7,269 nucleotides of DNA from Simkania sp. (GCA_028279205.1 JANQSR010000173.1:1-7269); one strand, 5' to 3'; shown: positions 1 to 6,842, counted from the first letter of the stretch. Translations and numbers: made by a program. The notes: generated by a model from the letters alone, not told the origin.

Positions 1-2
1 TT

Positions 3-83
3 CTGGAATCTCTACTGGCATCATACCAAGACATTTTAAACAAACCACCTAATCATTTGCAAAAAAAAACTTACTTGCCATGA
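3..83 (+). CDS. Possible C-terminal end of a protein-coding gene (partial, runs off left edge)
   Basis: One plus-strand frame is open from the left edge to a TGA at 81-83 and reads LESLLASYQDILNKPPNHLQ followed by KKTYLP. The composition (helical start, polar and basic tail) is that of an ordinary protein C-terminus, and the other two plus frames stop earlier (TAA at 37-39 and 50-52). It would converge on the large minus-strand gene at 170-2668, leaving an 86-bp gap. Twenty-six codons are too few to name a family, and an open stretch this short can occur by chance. Confidence 0.3.
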   Translation: MESLLASYQDILNKPPNHLQKKTYLP

Positions 84-89
84 GTTTTT
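61..89 (-). terminator. Weak candidate terminator hairpin for the large minus-strand gene
   Basis: Read on the minus strand, bases 89-83 give AAAAACT, an 11-base loop follows, and bases 71-65 give AGTTTTT running on into four more T (64-61). This makes a 7-bp stem ending in a T run, about 80 bp beyond the stop of the minus-strand gene. The stem is nearly all A:T and would be unstable, so this is only a candidate. The rest of 84-169 shows no gene and no better hairpin. Confidence 0.22.
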
Positions 90-169
90 GAGGACGTACC
101 TGTAATCCACCCTATTGGTTTTGCGGTAAAATGAAATTTCCATATCAGTTTTCTTGAACTAATTTGACA

Positions 170-2668
170 TCAAACCCTTTTTTGAAGGATGGCAAAATCA
201 CGCGGGGCAATCCGGCTATATTCGGAAGGGTCAATGAAGACACCCCAAGGCTTAAGAGCAGATCCATCGGTCGCTGATCGCCACGATGAGAGAGGATAGC
301 CGCTCAAAGAGCGAAAGTCCAAACACCAAAGATCGAGCTTTTTGATTGCTGGGTTGTAGGCAAAACCAAGGTAAAGCCAAGGCCAGTTCGTGTCGGCAAA
401 TAGAACTGGATCGGGAGGGGTTAGCCCTCTCTCTTTGAACGCTCTGTCCAGAAAGTCGAAACATTTCACACATTTAAAAAGGCGGTTATAAGCACCCGAA
501 AAGGTGTAAACAGGTTGAAGGGTCTCAAAGAAAAGCTGGTCTACTTCTCGGGGAAAACTTTTGAGAAGCTCTTCGATCTCGCTTCTCTCAATAAGGGGAA
601 AGGCTATGCGCAGGAATCCGTCAATCTGATCGAGAAGAGCGACCTCTTGATCGACATGACCCCTTAAAGATTCAAAAAGGTGAGTGCGAAAATTTGGAAG
701 ATCAAGGATTGCGCCTAGAGGGGCAAAGGTTTTTGCCAAAGCCACTTCCTCCCAGCGAGGCAAATAGGACTCGCAAAACTCATCAGCTAATAGCTGTTGC
801 TCTTTGCAGCTCAAACAAATTTTATCGTAGAAGTTCATGCCTGCAGTTAAAGTCTGATCTCGAGCCCAGGTGTAGCTAAACCCCCCATTTAACCACCCCT
901 CTTTGAAAGAGCCAAGCCCTGGCCGAAAGATAAAAGCGTGCTTCGGAGAGTACATCAGCATCCCTTTTCGGAGATTTTTTTCAAACAGGCTCGCCCTTTT
1001 GTAGGGAAGCCCTTTCATTAAATCGAGAAGAAAAACGAGCAGATCGAGGGGGCTTCTCGGAGTGCACCTCTCCTCTGAGGGTTCCTTTTCCAAAGAGTAG
1101 TAACACCGAATCAAAGTGCTCATTGTTCCTCCAGAGGTGTAACTCCAGGGGTTTTTTATCTCTTGCTCTTTACCATGAATCCGCTCCATCCTTTTGATAG
1201 CTGAATCTAAAAACTCATCGGTGCGTAGATGATGGATCAAACAGGTTGTGAGCTCTTGGAGCTCCTTCTCCCCTCCTTCCCATCCGCATGCAGCGGCAAT
1301 TTGAGGCTCTGTCTCCATAAAAAAACTAACAAGTGATTGGACGTAGGTCTCCTTGTCGTGGATCAAAGTCCAAGCAAGTGGAGTGGCGCGCCCATGTTTG
1401 TAGAGCAGGCGGAATCCAGCAGGCGCATCTTCGTAGAATGCAGACTTGAGATCCCGCATACCGGCATCATAGATCTCTTGAAAATACTCGGGAAATTTTT
1501 TTGCATACTGCTCAAGCAAAAACTTGAAAAAACCAGACAGATGCCTTGCGTGCTCATTTAAATCGATGCACATCTCTTTGCAAGATTCAGCATGGTAGAT
1601 GCGCAAATCAAGCTCTAATTTGAGCTGCCGAGCACGCCGGTAGTCGGACGCTTGACGGAGCAAACCTTGAGCTAGCCTGGCCTCGTCAATGGCTCGCGAG
1701 TGGTGGTTTTCTGATTCTTTTGCCTTGGCCTGCACTTTTTTAAGTTTCTCTTCTAAGAGTGTGTAGAGGAGGTGGCCGATCCCCCCTTTGTCCTGATGGT
1801 CGAATCCCAAGCTAGCAAATAGGTTCCACTTGTAGAACTCGGTTTTAAAATCAGAGAAAGAGGCGATGGTATACTCCCAAGTTTTTAAAAGGGCGTGATC
1901 GGTGAACGCTTTGAAAGTATCTTTGCTGTTTTTTTCGAAAAGCTCGGCCTGTTGGCTGGGGCAGTGCTTGGCAATTGCGCTCTGGATCAGATCTTCCACA
2001 GTGATCCCGTCCATGTTTACTTTTGAAGGTGGGATATGAGAAACGGCGAGAGCTGCTCGAAGAGCTGGAGAGTCGAGTGCATTTCTTAGAACCGGTTTCC
2101 TCAAATCCCCAACTCCCCAACTTGGGCTGATCGGCACCGTCTGTTTGACTCCGTCCACAATGCGGGATAGGGAGTTTGTCATGATTAGGTCGTAAAGATC
2201 GAGCAGGAGCCTTTCTATTTGCTCCGATTGGATAAAGATTGCTGGAGCTGTGGCAAAGCAAGAGCCTATATTTTGACGCAAAGGGGTCAAAAGGGCTGTC
2301 AACACCCCTTTTCTAAGCTCTCGATGGGTGATTTGAGAATCAAGAGGGAGCGCAAGGGAACACCTGATCAATCTTTCAATGTAGCGGTCTGCAACAGGCA
2401 TTTTGAACCGATAGAAAAGGTGGAGAAGCTCTTTATGGGAGTGAAGAGAGTTTAAGACAAACTCAAAGTGTTTTGTAATCTCTTTGCTGTTTCCCCCCTG
2501 CACCCCTGAAGGAAAGTCGGGAAGCTCTTTTTTTAGGAGAGTGCCCTTCTCATCGATAAGGGATCCTGCTAAAATGCGAGCCCAGGCAAGAGCTCTGAAT
2601 GAGCAAGGGTTTTGCATGTGGGTCTTAGCCAAAGCATCAGCAATCTTTTCTACCTGCTCGAAGTCCAT
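170..2668 (-). CDS. Large uncharacterised protein (832 aa) with a papain-like cysteine motif
   Basis: I do not recognise the family by name. The start is fixed: ATG at 2668-2666 is preceded by an in-frame TAA about 20 bases upstream with no other start codon between. No signal peptide or membrane segment is visible, so the product is probably cytosolic or secreted by a specialised route. Residues 130-142 read LRQNIGSCFATAP, resembling the papain active-site pattern Q-x(n)-G-S-C-(W/F)-A. Q132 would be the oxyanion residue and C137 the nucleophile. Candidate partners are H577 (SPKHAFIF) and N761 (ADTNWPW, in a Trp-rich strand-like segment), but the large spacings make the triad uncertain. Residues about 303-355 are rich in Lys, Glu, Arg and Ala and could form a coiled coil. 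GGFSYTWARD at about 595-604 and the aromatic C-terminus (755-812) look conserved in character. It is divergent from thrS. The ORF is certain; a peptidase or transglutaminase-like role is inference only. Confidence 0.9.
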   Translation of the reverse strand: MDFEQVEKIADALAKTHMQNPCSFRALAWARILAGSLIDEKGTLLKKELPDFPSGVQGGNSKEITKHFEFVLNSLHSHKELLHLFYRFKMPVADRYIERLIRCSLALPLDSQITHRELRKGVLTALLTPLRQNIGSCFATAPAIFIQSEQIERLLLDLYDLIMTNSLSRIVDGVKQTVPISPSWGVGDLRKPVLRNALDSPALRAALAVSHIPPSKVNMDGITVEDLIQSAIAKHCPSQQAELFEKNSKDTFKAFTDHALLKTWEYTIASFSDFKTEFYKWNLFASLGFDHQDKGGIGHLLYTLLEEKLKKVQAKAKESENHHSRAIDEARLAQGLLRQASDYRRARQLKLELDLRIYHAESCKEMCIDLNEHARHLSGFFKFLLEQYAKKFPEYFQEIYDAGMRDLKSAFYEDAPAGFRLLYKHGRATPLAWTLIHDKETYVQSLVSFFMETEPQIAAACGWEGGEKELQELTTCLIHHLRTDEFLDSAIKRMERIHGKEQEIKNPWSYTSGGTMSTLIRCYYSLEKEPSEERCTPRSPLDLLVFLLDLMKGLPYKRASLFEKNLRKGMLMYSPKHAFIFRPGLGSFKEGWLNGGFSYTWARDQTLTAGMNFYDKICLSCKEQQLLADEFCESYLPRWEEVALAKTFAPLGAILDLPNFRTHLFESLRGHVDQEVALLDQIDGFLRIAFPLIERSEIEELLKSFPREVDQLFFETLQPVYTFSGAYNRLFKCVKCFDFLDRAFKERGLTPPDPVLFADTNWPWLYLGFAYNPAIKKLDLWCLDFRSLSGYPLSSWRSATDGSALKPWGVFIDPSEYSRIAPRDFAILQKRV

Positions 2669-2712
2669 CTTGATCTTTTTCTTTATTTACCATCTGCTGT
2701 AGAATAGATATC
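2669..2712. promoter_or_regulatory. 44-bp divergent intergenic region with a candidate -10 box for thrS
   Basis: This short gap must serve both the 832-aa minus-strand gene and the thrS cluster, unless their promoters lie inside the opposing coding regions. On the plus strand TAGAAT at 2700-2705 matches the TATAAT -10 consensus at 5 of 6 bases, but no good -35 lies 16-18 bp upstream (TTGATC at 2670-2675 is 24 bp away). Transcription from this box would begin at about 2711-2713, at the thrS ATG itself. On the minus strand, TTGGCA at 2719-2714 is a possible -35 without a convincing -10. No T-box leader could fit here. Confidence 0.35.
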
Positions 2713-4638
2713 ATGCCAAAAATCCGATACGAAAAAAAAGAGATAGATCTGCCTTCAGGTGCAAGTGCTAAAGATTTAGCGGAAAAACTCGCTCTAAATG
2801 CACCAGACCAATCGCTTGTCGCTTCGATCAATGGAAAATTAAGAGATCTAAGCGAAAAACTTTGCGATCAAGACTTGGTTGAGCTTGTCCATTTTGATCA
2901 ACTAGAGGGCAAAGAGACGTTTTGGCACACCTCAGCACACGTTTTGGCTCAGGCGGTTGTCCGCCTTTGGCCCGAAGCACTTCCCACCATTGGACCTCCG
3001 ATCAAAGATGGATTTTATTACGACTTTGCAAACTTGAGCCTCTCTGAAGAGGATTTCCCGAGGATCGAGAAAGAGATCAAAAAGATCATCTCTGAAAATT
3101 TCAAGCCTAGACTCCATTTTTTTAAAAGCAAAGAGGAAGCGTTCAAGGCCTTCGAAAGTAATCCTTACAAAAAAGAGATCATCGAGGGGTTTGAACAGGA
3201 GAGTCAGATCACAGCTTACGAGCAGGGGGATTTTTTCGATCTTTGCCGCGGTCCTCATTTGCCCAACTTGGGAAAAATCAAGGCGTTTAAACTTCTCAAG
3301 ACATCGGGAGCTTATTGGAGAGGAGATAGTGATAAAGAGATGCTCACGCGCATCTACGGCATCTCTTTCCCAGATCGAGCTCAGATGCAAGCATACCTTT
3401 TCATGCTCGAGGAGGCCAAAAAGCGGGATCATCGATGTGTCGGCCCCCGTCTTGACCTCTTCTCTTTCAAAGAAGAGGCACCTGGCATGCCCTTTTTTCA
3501 CCCCAAGGGGGTTACCATTTGGGATCATCTCTTCGATTTTTGGAAGGAGGTGCACCTTAAGAATGGATACCAAATTATCAAAACGCCTCAAATGATGACC
3601 AAAGAGCTCTGGACTACCTCGGGGCACTGGGAGCACTATAGGGAGAATATGTTCACTTGCAAGGTTTCCAAAGAGCGAGAGTTTGCGATCAAGCCAATGA
3701 ACTGTCCTGGGTGTATGCTCTACTACAAGACGCACACGCAGAGCTACCGTCAGTTCCCCTTAAGGGTTGCTGAATTCGGCCATGTGCACCGGCGCGAACC
3801 CTCAGGAGCTCTAAACGGACTTTTCCGCGTGCAATCTTTTCACCAAGATGATGCTCACCTTTTCATGAAACCGGATCAGATCGAAGATGAGGTCTTGAAT
3901 CTGCTCTATCTGGTCAAGTCCATCTACGAAACATTTGGTCTTAGCTACACATTTGAGATCTCTACCAGACCCAAAAAATCGATCGGAACTGATGCGGACT
4001 GGGAGATTGCCACGCAAAGTTTGCAAAAAGCATTGGAAACAGCCCAGGTTCCCTATCAGATCAACGAGGGGGATGGCGCTTTTTATGGGCCGAAAATCGA
4101 CCTAAATGTTCAGGATGTGCTCAAACGGCAGTGGCAGTGTGGGACGATCCAACTCGATATGGCGCTTCCCGAGCGGTTCGATCTGACCTACAAAGATGCT
4201 GATGGCACGCTCAAAAGACCTGTTATGATCCATCGCGCGATCTTCGGTTCGATTGAGCGGTTTTTAGCCATTTTAATCGAGCACTTGGGGGGAAAATTTC
4301 CCCTCTGGATGAGCCCCTTGCCCATCCGGTTGATTCCCATTGCGAAGACCCATCTTCCTTATGTTGAAAAGATCAAAAAGCAGATTGATGCCGCCCATTT
4401 CGATTGTGATATCGATGCTTCAGAGGAATCGATGGGGAAAAAGGTGCGTAGAGCCCAACTATCTCAGATCAACTACGTACTGACCGTGGGTGATCGTGAA
4501 CGGGAAAAGCAAACGGTCAATTTGCGAGTCAGAGATTCTCTGGTTTATGGTGAAATTCGGCTTGATCACTTTTTAAAAAAGATTGGGATCGAATATAAAG
4601 AGAGACATCTTGTATCACCTTATCGGGCGGTCTCATGA
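2713..4638 (+). CDS. thrS: Threonyl-tRNA synthetase
   Basis: This class II aminoacyl-tRNA synthetase charges tRNA(Thr) with threonine in the cytoplasm and edits mischarged Ser-tRNA(Thr). At 641 aa it is the length of the E. coli enzyme (642) and every domain is present. There is an N-terminal TGS domain (about 1-62) and an editing domain with its four site residues, H72 and H76 (HTSAH) and C178 and H182 (CRGPH). The catalytic core has the zinc ligands C331 (MNCPG), H382 (DDAHLF) and H507 (MIHRA), motif 2 around R360 (HRREPSG) and motif 3 around R516 (GSIERF). A C-terminal anticodon-binding domain follows from about 535. ATG at 2713 is the only possible start: an in-frame TGA lies at 2671 with no other start codon between. 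No Shine-Dalgarno sequence is visible. The TGA stop overlaps the parA start as ATGA, suggesting translational coupling. Confidence 0.98.
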   Translation: MPKIRYEKKEIDLPSGASAKDLAEKLALNAPDQSLVASINGKLRDLSEKLCDQDLVELVHFDQLEGKETFWHTSAHVLAQAVVRLWPEALPTIGPPIKDGFYYDFANLSLSEEDFPRIEKEIKKIISENFKPRLHFFKSKEEAFKAFESNPYKKEIIEGFEQESQITAYEQGDFFDLCRGPHLPNLGKIKAFKLLKTSGAYWRGDSDKEMLTRIYGISFPDRAQMQAYLFMLEEAKKRDHRCVGPRLDLFSFKEEAPGMPFFHPKGVTIWDHLFDFWKEVHLKNGYQIIKTPQMMTKELWTTSGHWEHYRENMFTCKVSKEREFAIKPMNCPGCMLYYKTHTQSYRQFPLRVAEFGHVHRREPSGALNGLFRVQSFHQDDAHLFMKPDQIEDEVLNLLYLVKSIYETFGLSYTFEISTRPKKSIGTDADWEIATQSLQKALETAQVPYQINEGDGAFYGPKIDLNVQDVLKRQWQCGTIQLDMALPERFDLTYKDADGTLKRPVMIHRAIFGSIERFLAILIEHLGGKFPLWMSPLPIRLIPIAKTHLPYVEKIKKQIDAAHFDCDIDASEESMGKKVRRAQLSQINYVLTVGDREREKQTVNLRVRDSLVYGEIRLDHFLKKIGIEYKERHLVSPYRAVS

Positions 4639-5435
4639 AAATCATCAGTGTTTGTAGTTTCAAAGGGGGAACGGCCAAGACATCGGTCACACTCAATCTA
4701 GGATCGATACTTGCCCTTAAATATAGCCAAAAGGTTCTGTTGATCGACTTTGATGCGCAAGCCAACCTGACCGCAGGTCTCGGCTTTGATCCTGACAATC
4801 ACGACAGCTTGGCCTCCGTTTTACAAGATAAGAAAAAGGCGGAAGAGGTGATTGTTAAAACCCTAATGCCCAATCTCGATCTTCTTCCCGCTGACACTTG
4901 GTTAGAAAGGGTTGAAGTTACAGGTGTTTTGGCCGCCGACCGCTACTCACATGAAAAGCTTAAAAAGATCATAAGCAGACTTGATTACGACTTTGTGATG
5001 ATCGACACGCCCCCCTCTCTTTGTTGGTTGACCGAATCTGCGCTCATTGCAGCAACGCACGCGCTTGTCTGCACAACATCTGAGTTTTACAGTATCAAGG
5101 GGCTTCAGAGGCTCTCCTACTTTATGCACTACATTGCAGAGCGGCACGCATTTGATCTCTTGGGCGTCGTTCTCTCCTTTTGGAATGCGCGCGGTAAAAA
5201 TAACGCAGGGTTTATCGATGTGGTGAACGAAACGTTTCCTGGCAAGCTATTCGATACAAAAATTAGGAGGGATATCGCCATTTCTGAAGCGGCAATCCAC
5301 GGAAAACCGGTTTTTAAAACCCGTCCGAATAGTCGGGCTGCCCAAGATTTCACAAACCTCACGCAAGAGGTTATGCGTAGAATAAAGAGTGATGTTACAT
5401 TTGAGGCTCCATGTCTAAATCCACCTCTTTCTTAA
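4635..5435 (+). CDS. parA: ParA/MinD-family partitioning ATPase (CT582-like, paralogue of plasmid pGP5-D)
   Basis: This 266-aa P-loop ATPase has the deviant Walker A of the ParA/MinD family at 10-17 (KGGTAKTS, signature lysine K10 and P-loop lysine K15). Walker A' is at 35-46 (LLIDFDAQANLT, D38 and D40) and Walker B at 119-126 (DFVMIDTPPS, D124). FDTKIRRDIAISEA at 206-219 and PNSRAAQD at 231-238 are typical ParA C-terminal motifs; I recall close equivalents in chlamydial CT582 and plasmid pGP5-D. It is the short type without an N-terminal DNA-binding domain. ATP-dependent dimers of such proteins bind DNA nonspecifically and move or position cargo. Alanine replaces the usual glycine at position 14 (KGGxGKT), which I believe is a lineage trait. 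The ATG overlaps the thrS stop by 4 bp and the 3' end overlaps gp6D by 25 bp. No parB is adjacent. Exact cargo is unknown. Confidence 0.94.
   Translation: MKIISVCSFKGGTAKTSVTLNLGSILALKYSQKVLLIDFDAQANLTAGLGFDPDNHDSLASVLQDKKKAEEVIVKTLMPNLDLLPADTWLERVEVTGVLAADRYSHEKLKKIISRLDYDFVMIDTPPSLCWLTESALIAATHALVCTTSEFYSIKGLQRLSYFMHYIAERHAFDLLGVVLSFWNARGKNNAGFIDVVNETFPGKLFDTKIRRDIAISEAAIHGKPVFKTRPNSRAAQDFTNLTQEVMRRIKSDVTFEAPCLNPPLS
5403..5406 (+). promoter_or_regulatory. Ribosome binding site of gp6D inside the parA coding region
   Basis: GAGG lies 4 bases before the ATG at 5411. It supports that ATG as the gp6D start and therefore the 25-bp overlap with parA. It is among the clearer Shine-Dalgarno-like sites in the window; thrS has none. 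Confidence 0.5.
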
Positions 5436-6130
5436 CAGAACGATTTAAAACGCAGAAAAAGGAGAAGGTCAGTGAGCTTGTCAAACGCTCTTCCCGCGGA
5501 GGCCTCTCCGTCTTTCAGGGCGTTCCCATCAGCAAGTCTCAAGAAGACTCGTTGAAAGGGTTGCTTGAGAAGTATCAAACAGACGGAGCAGACCTCTCCC
5601 AAGATTTAAGGCAACTAAAAGAGATCACCTCTGAAGTCAAGGCGATCAACAATCAAGCAGTCATTTTGCACGGAGAGCGCATTAAGAGTGCCCAAACCCT
5701 TTTTAGAACCTACAGAGAGGGAGCCTTTGGAGCATGGCTTTTGAAGATCTATGGTAATAGACAGACCCCTTATAACTTTTTAAAGTACTACGAGCTCTAC
5801 TCTTCCTTTTCTACAAAGATCCGATCCATTATTGATGAGATGCCCCGTCAGGCTATCTACAGTTTGTCGAGTCGCTCCATCCCTCAAGAGCAAAAAGAGG
5901 CCTTTATCAGAAGTTACAGAGGGGAGACAAAGGCTGAGTTGCTCCAAAAACTGCGTGAGGTTTTCCCCCTTCCAAAGAGGGATAAACGGGACTCAAACAG
6001 GTCGAAAGCCTTGATCGGGCTCTTTAAAAGTGCTCTTAAAATCGTCAAACACAAGCGATTTTCTCTGAAAAAGCAAGAAAGAGAGGAAGTTGAGAAGCTC
6101 TTAAGGGAGATTCACTTATCTGTCAAATGA
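5411..6130 (+). CDS. gp6D: pGP6-D-related protein (CT583-like), probable partner of the ParA ATPase
   Basis: This 239-aa basic protein matches the family of chlamydial plasmid protein pGP6-D and its chromosomal paralogue CT583. The key stretch is residues 87-133: LHGERIKSAQTLF, then FGAWL, then TPYNFLKYYELYSSF. I recall LLGEKIYNARKIL ... SAYNALAYYELF at the same place in pGP6-D. The flanking MPRQAIYSLSSR (144-155) also corresponds. Length is close to pGP6-D (about 247 aa). In C. trachomatis pGP6-D has been reported as needed for plasmid maintenance; the biochemical role is not known. The core resembles the DUF3102 pattern of plasmid and phage proteins, suggesting nucleic-acid binding (inference). 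The N-terminal 30 residues and the tail (185-235) are Lys/Arg-rich. It overlaps parA by 25 bp in another frame, so the two are almost certainly co-expressed. No signal peptide or membrane segment. Confidence 0.88.
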   Translation: MSKSTSFLTERFKTQKKEKVSELVKRSSRGGLSVFQGVPISKSQEDSLKGLLEKYQTDGADLSQDLRQLKEITSEVKAINNQAVILHGERIKSAQTLFRTYREGAFGAWLLKIYGNRQTPYNFLKYYELYSSFSTKIRSIIDEMPRQAIYSLSSRSIPQEQKEAFIRSYRGETKAELLQKLREVFPLPKRDKRDSNRSKALIGLFKSALKIVKHKRFSLKKQEREEVEKLLREIHLSVK

Positions 6131-6149
6131 GAAATAAAGTTAAGATTTG

Positions 6150-6800
6150 ATGGTAATTGTCAGCTATTACACAAAAAATACGGGATACGAACAAGAGGTT
6201 GAGAACCTCATTGCCTCTTGTAAAAAATTTGATCTAGAGTCGGATATTGTCGGTATTGAATCTAGGGGAAGGTGGGATGCCAACTGTTGTTACAAGCCCC
6301 GTTTTTTGCTCGAAAAATTAAAAGAGCATCAAGCCCCCCTCGTATGGATGGATGCCGATGCGGTTTTTTTAAAAAAACCAACACTTTTTCAAACGTTGAC
6401 CTGTGATATGGCCTTGCGTATCATCCCGCACCTTCCCGAGGATCACCCTTCTAAAGTGATCACGGGAACCCTATTTTTGCAAAATCGCCCCGCACTTTTT
6501 GAGGTATTAAAGCTGTGGGAGGCTGAATGCGCTGAGATGCTCAAGGGGGAGGTTGAGGTTTGGGATCAAGTTGCCCTAAAACGGGCTCTTTCAAAGGGGC
6601 CTTCTCTTAAACTCTCTTCCCTTCCCGATCCTTACTACATGATTTATGATCAGCCCTATTTTCAAAAGGAGAAAGCTGTCATTGCCCACTATCAAGCCTC
6701 CCGTCTCTTTAAAAAAGAGGTTAATAAGGAAGTTGTCCGGTTTTGGGAAAGTAGCACGTTTTCTCAGAAAAATCGGCGTTTTTTTTCAGATTCAGTTTGA
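6150..6800 (+). CDS. DxD-motif glycosyltransferase-like protein (GT-A type nucleotide-diphospho-sugar transferase)
   Basis: This 216-aa protein looks like a small GT-A-fold sugar transferase. Its DxD motif, at residues 66-73 (WMDADAVF, D68 and D70), would bind the metal and nucleotide-sugar. It is preceded by CCYKPRFLLEKL (46-57), the 'KP..L' helix usual in this group. ITGTLFLQN (104-112), VWDQVALKRAL (137-147), LPDPYYMIYD (158-167) and H180 (AHYQASR) fit the acceptor and metal-binding half. No signal peptide or membrane helix is seen. Donor and acceptor cannot be read from sequence. It starts 19 bp after gp6D and is probably in the same transcript, though in C. trachomatis a different gene (CT584) follows gp6D. 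ATG at 6150 is preferred over the adjacent in-frame TTG at 6147; neither has a strong ribosome binding site. Similarity is motif-level, so the enzyme class is likely but the family assignment is moderate. Confidence 0.75.
   Translation: MVIVSYYTKNTGYEQEVENLIASCKKFDLESDIVGIESRGRWDANCCYKPRFLLEKLKEHQAPLVWMDADAVFLKKPTLFQTLTCDMALRIIPHLPEDHPSKVITGTLFLQNRPALFEVLKLWEAECAEMLKGEVEVWDQVALKRALSKGPSLKLSSLPDPYYMIYDQPYFQKEKAVIAHYQASRLFKKEVNKEVVRFWESSTFSQKNRRFFSDSV
6362..6379 (+). repeat. Perfect 18-bp A/T palindrome inside the glycosyltransferase-like gene
   Basis: GG, seven T, seven A, CC form a perfect 18-bp palindrome directly after the DxD codons. In the reading frame it is GTT TTT TTA AAA AAA CCA, which contains the classical -1 slippery heptamer T-TTA-AAA (6368-6374). 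It may simply reflect Phe, Leu and Lys codon choice. Confidence 0.6.
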
Positions 6801-6826
6801 ATTTATGCCCCTTATCTGCTGATAAT
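6797..6826 (+). promoter_or_regulatory. Candidate sigma-70-type promoter upstream of ispD
   Basis: TTGAAT (6797-6802) and GATAAT (6821-6826) are separated by 18 bp. They match the -35 consensus at 4 of 6 and the -10 at 5 of 6 positions. The -35 overlaps the stop codon of the glycosyltransferase-like gene, and the -10 is about 48 bp before the ispD start. No convincing terminator separates the two genes, so ispD might also be read through from upstream. Confidence 0.35.
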
Positions 6827-6842
6827 AGACCCGATGCGTTTT

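Noticed and set aside
1851..2261. 136-codon open frame in another minus-strand frame inside the 832-aa gene
   Set aside because: It is fully nested in the longer gene on the same strand. Its product is low in hydrophobic core residues and rich in Ser, Arg and Pro, as expected for a shadow frame.
2669..2712. T-box or other tRNA-sensing leader upstream of thrS
   Set aside because: The gap is only 44 bp, far too short for a T-box, and no conserved T-box sequence is visible.
2932..3735. Long minus-strand open frame (267 codons) opposite thrS
   Set aside because: It lies antisense within the conserved core of thrS, has no recognisable domain and an odd composition; it is a by-product of thrS codon usage.
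6147..6149. TTG as start of the glycosyltransferase-like gene
   Set aside because: An ATG follows immediately in frame at 6150, gives the same protein minus one residue, and is the stronger initiation codon.
5436..6150. A parB gene or parS-like repeats next to parA
   Set aside because: The following gene is pGP6-D-like, without ParB box motifs, and I saw no repeated inverted-repeat sites nearby.
6764..6786. Terminator hairpin at the end of the glycosyltransferase-like gene (GAAAAA-TCGGCG-TTTTTTTT)
   Set aside because: It lies inside the coding region, the stem is only A:T pairs, and it would form poorly; not a convincing rho-independent terminator.
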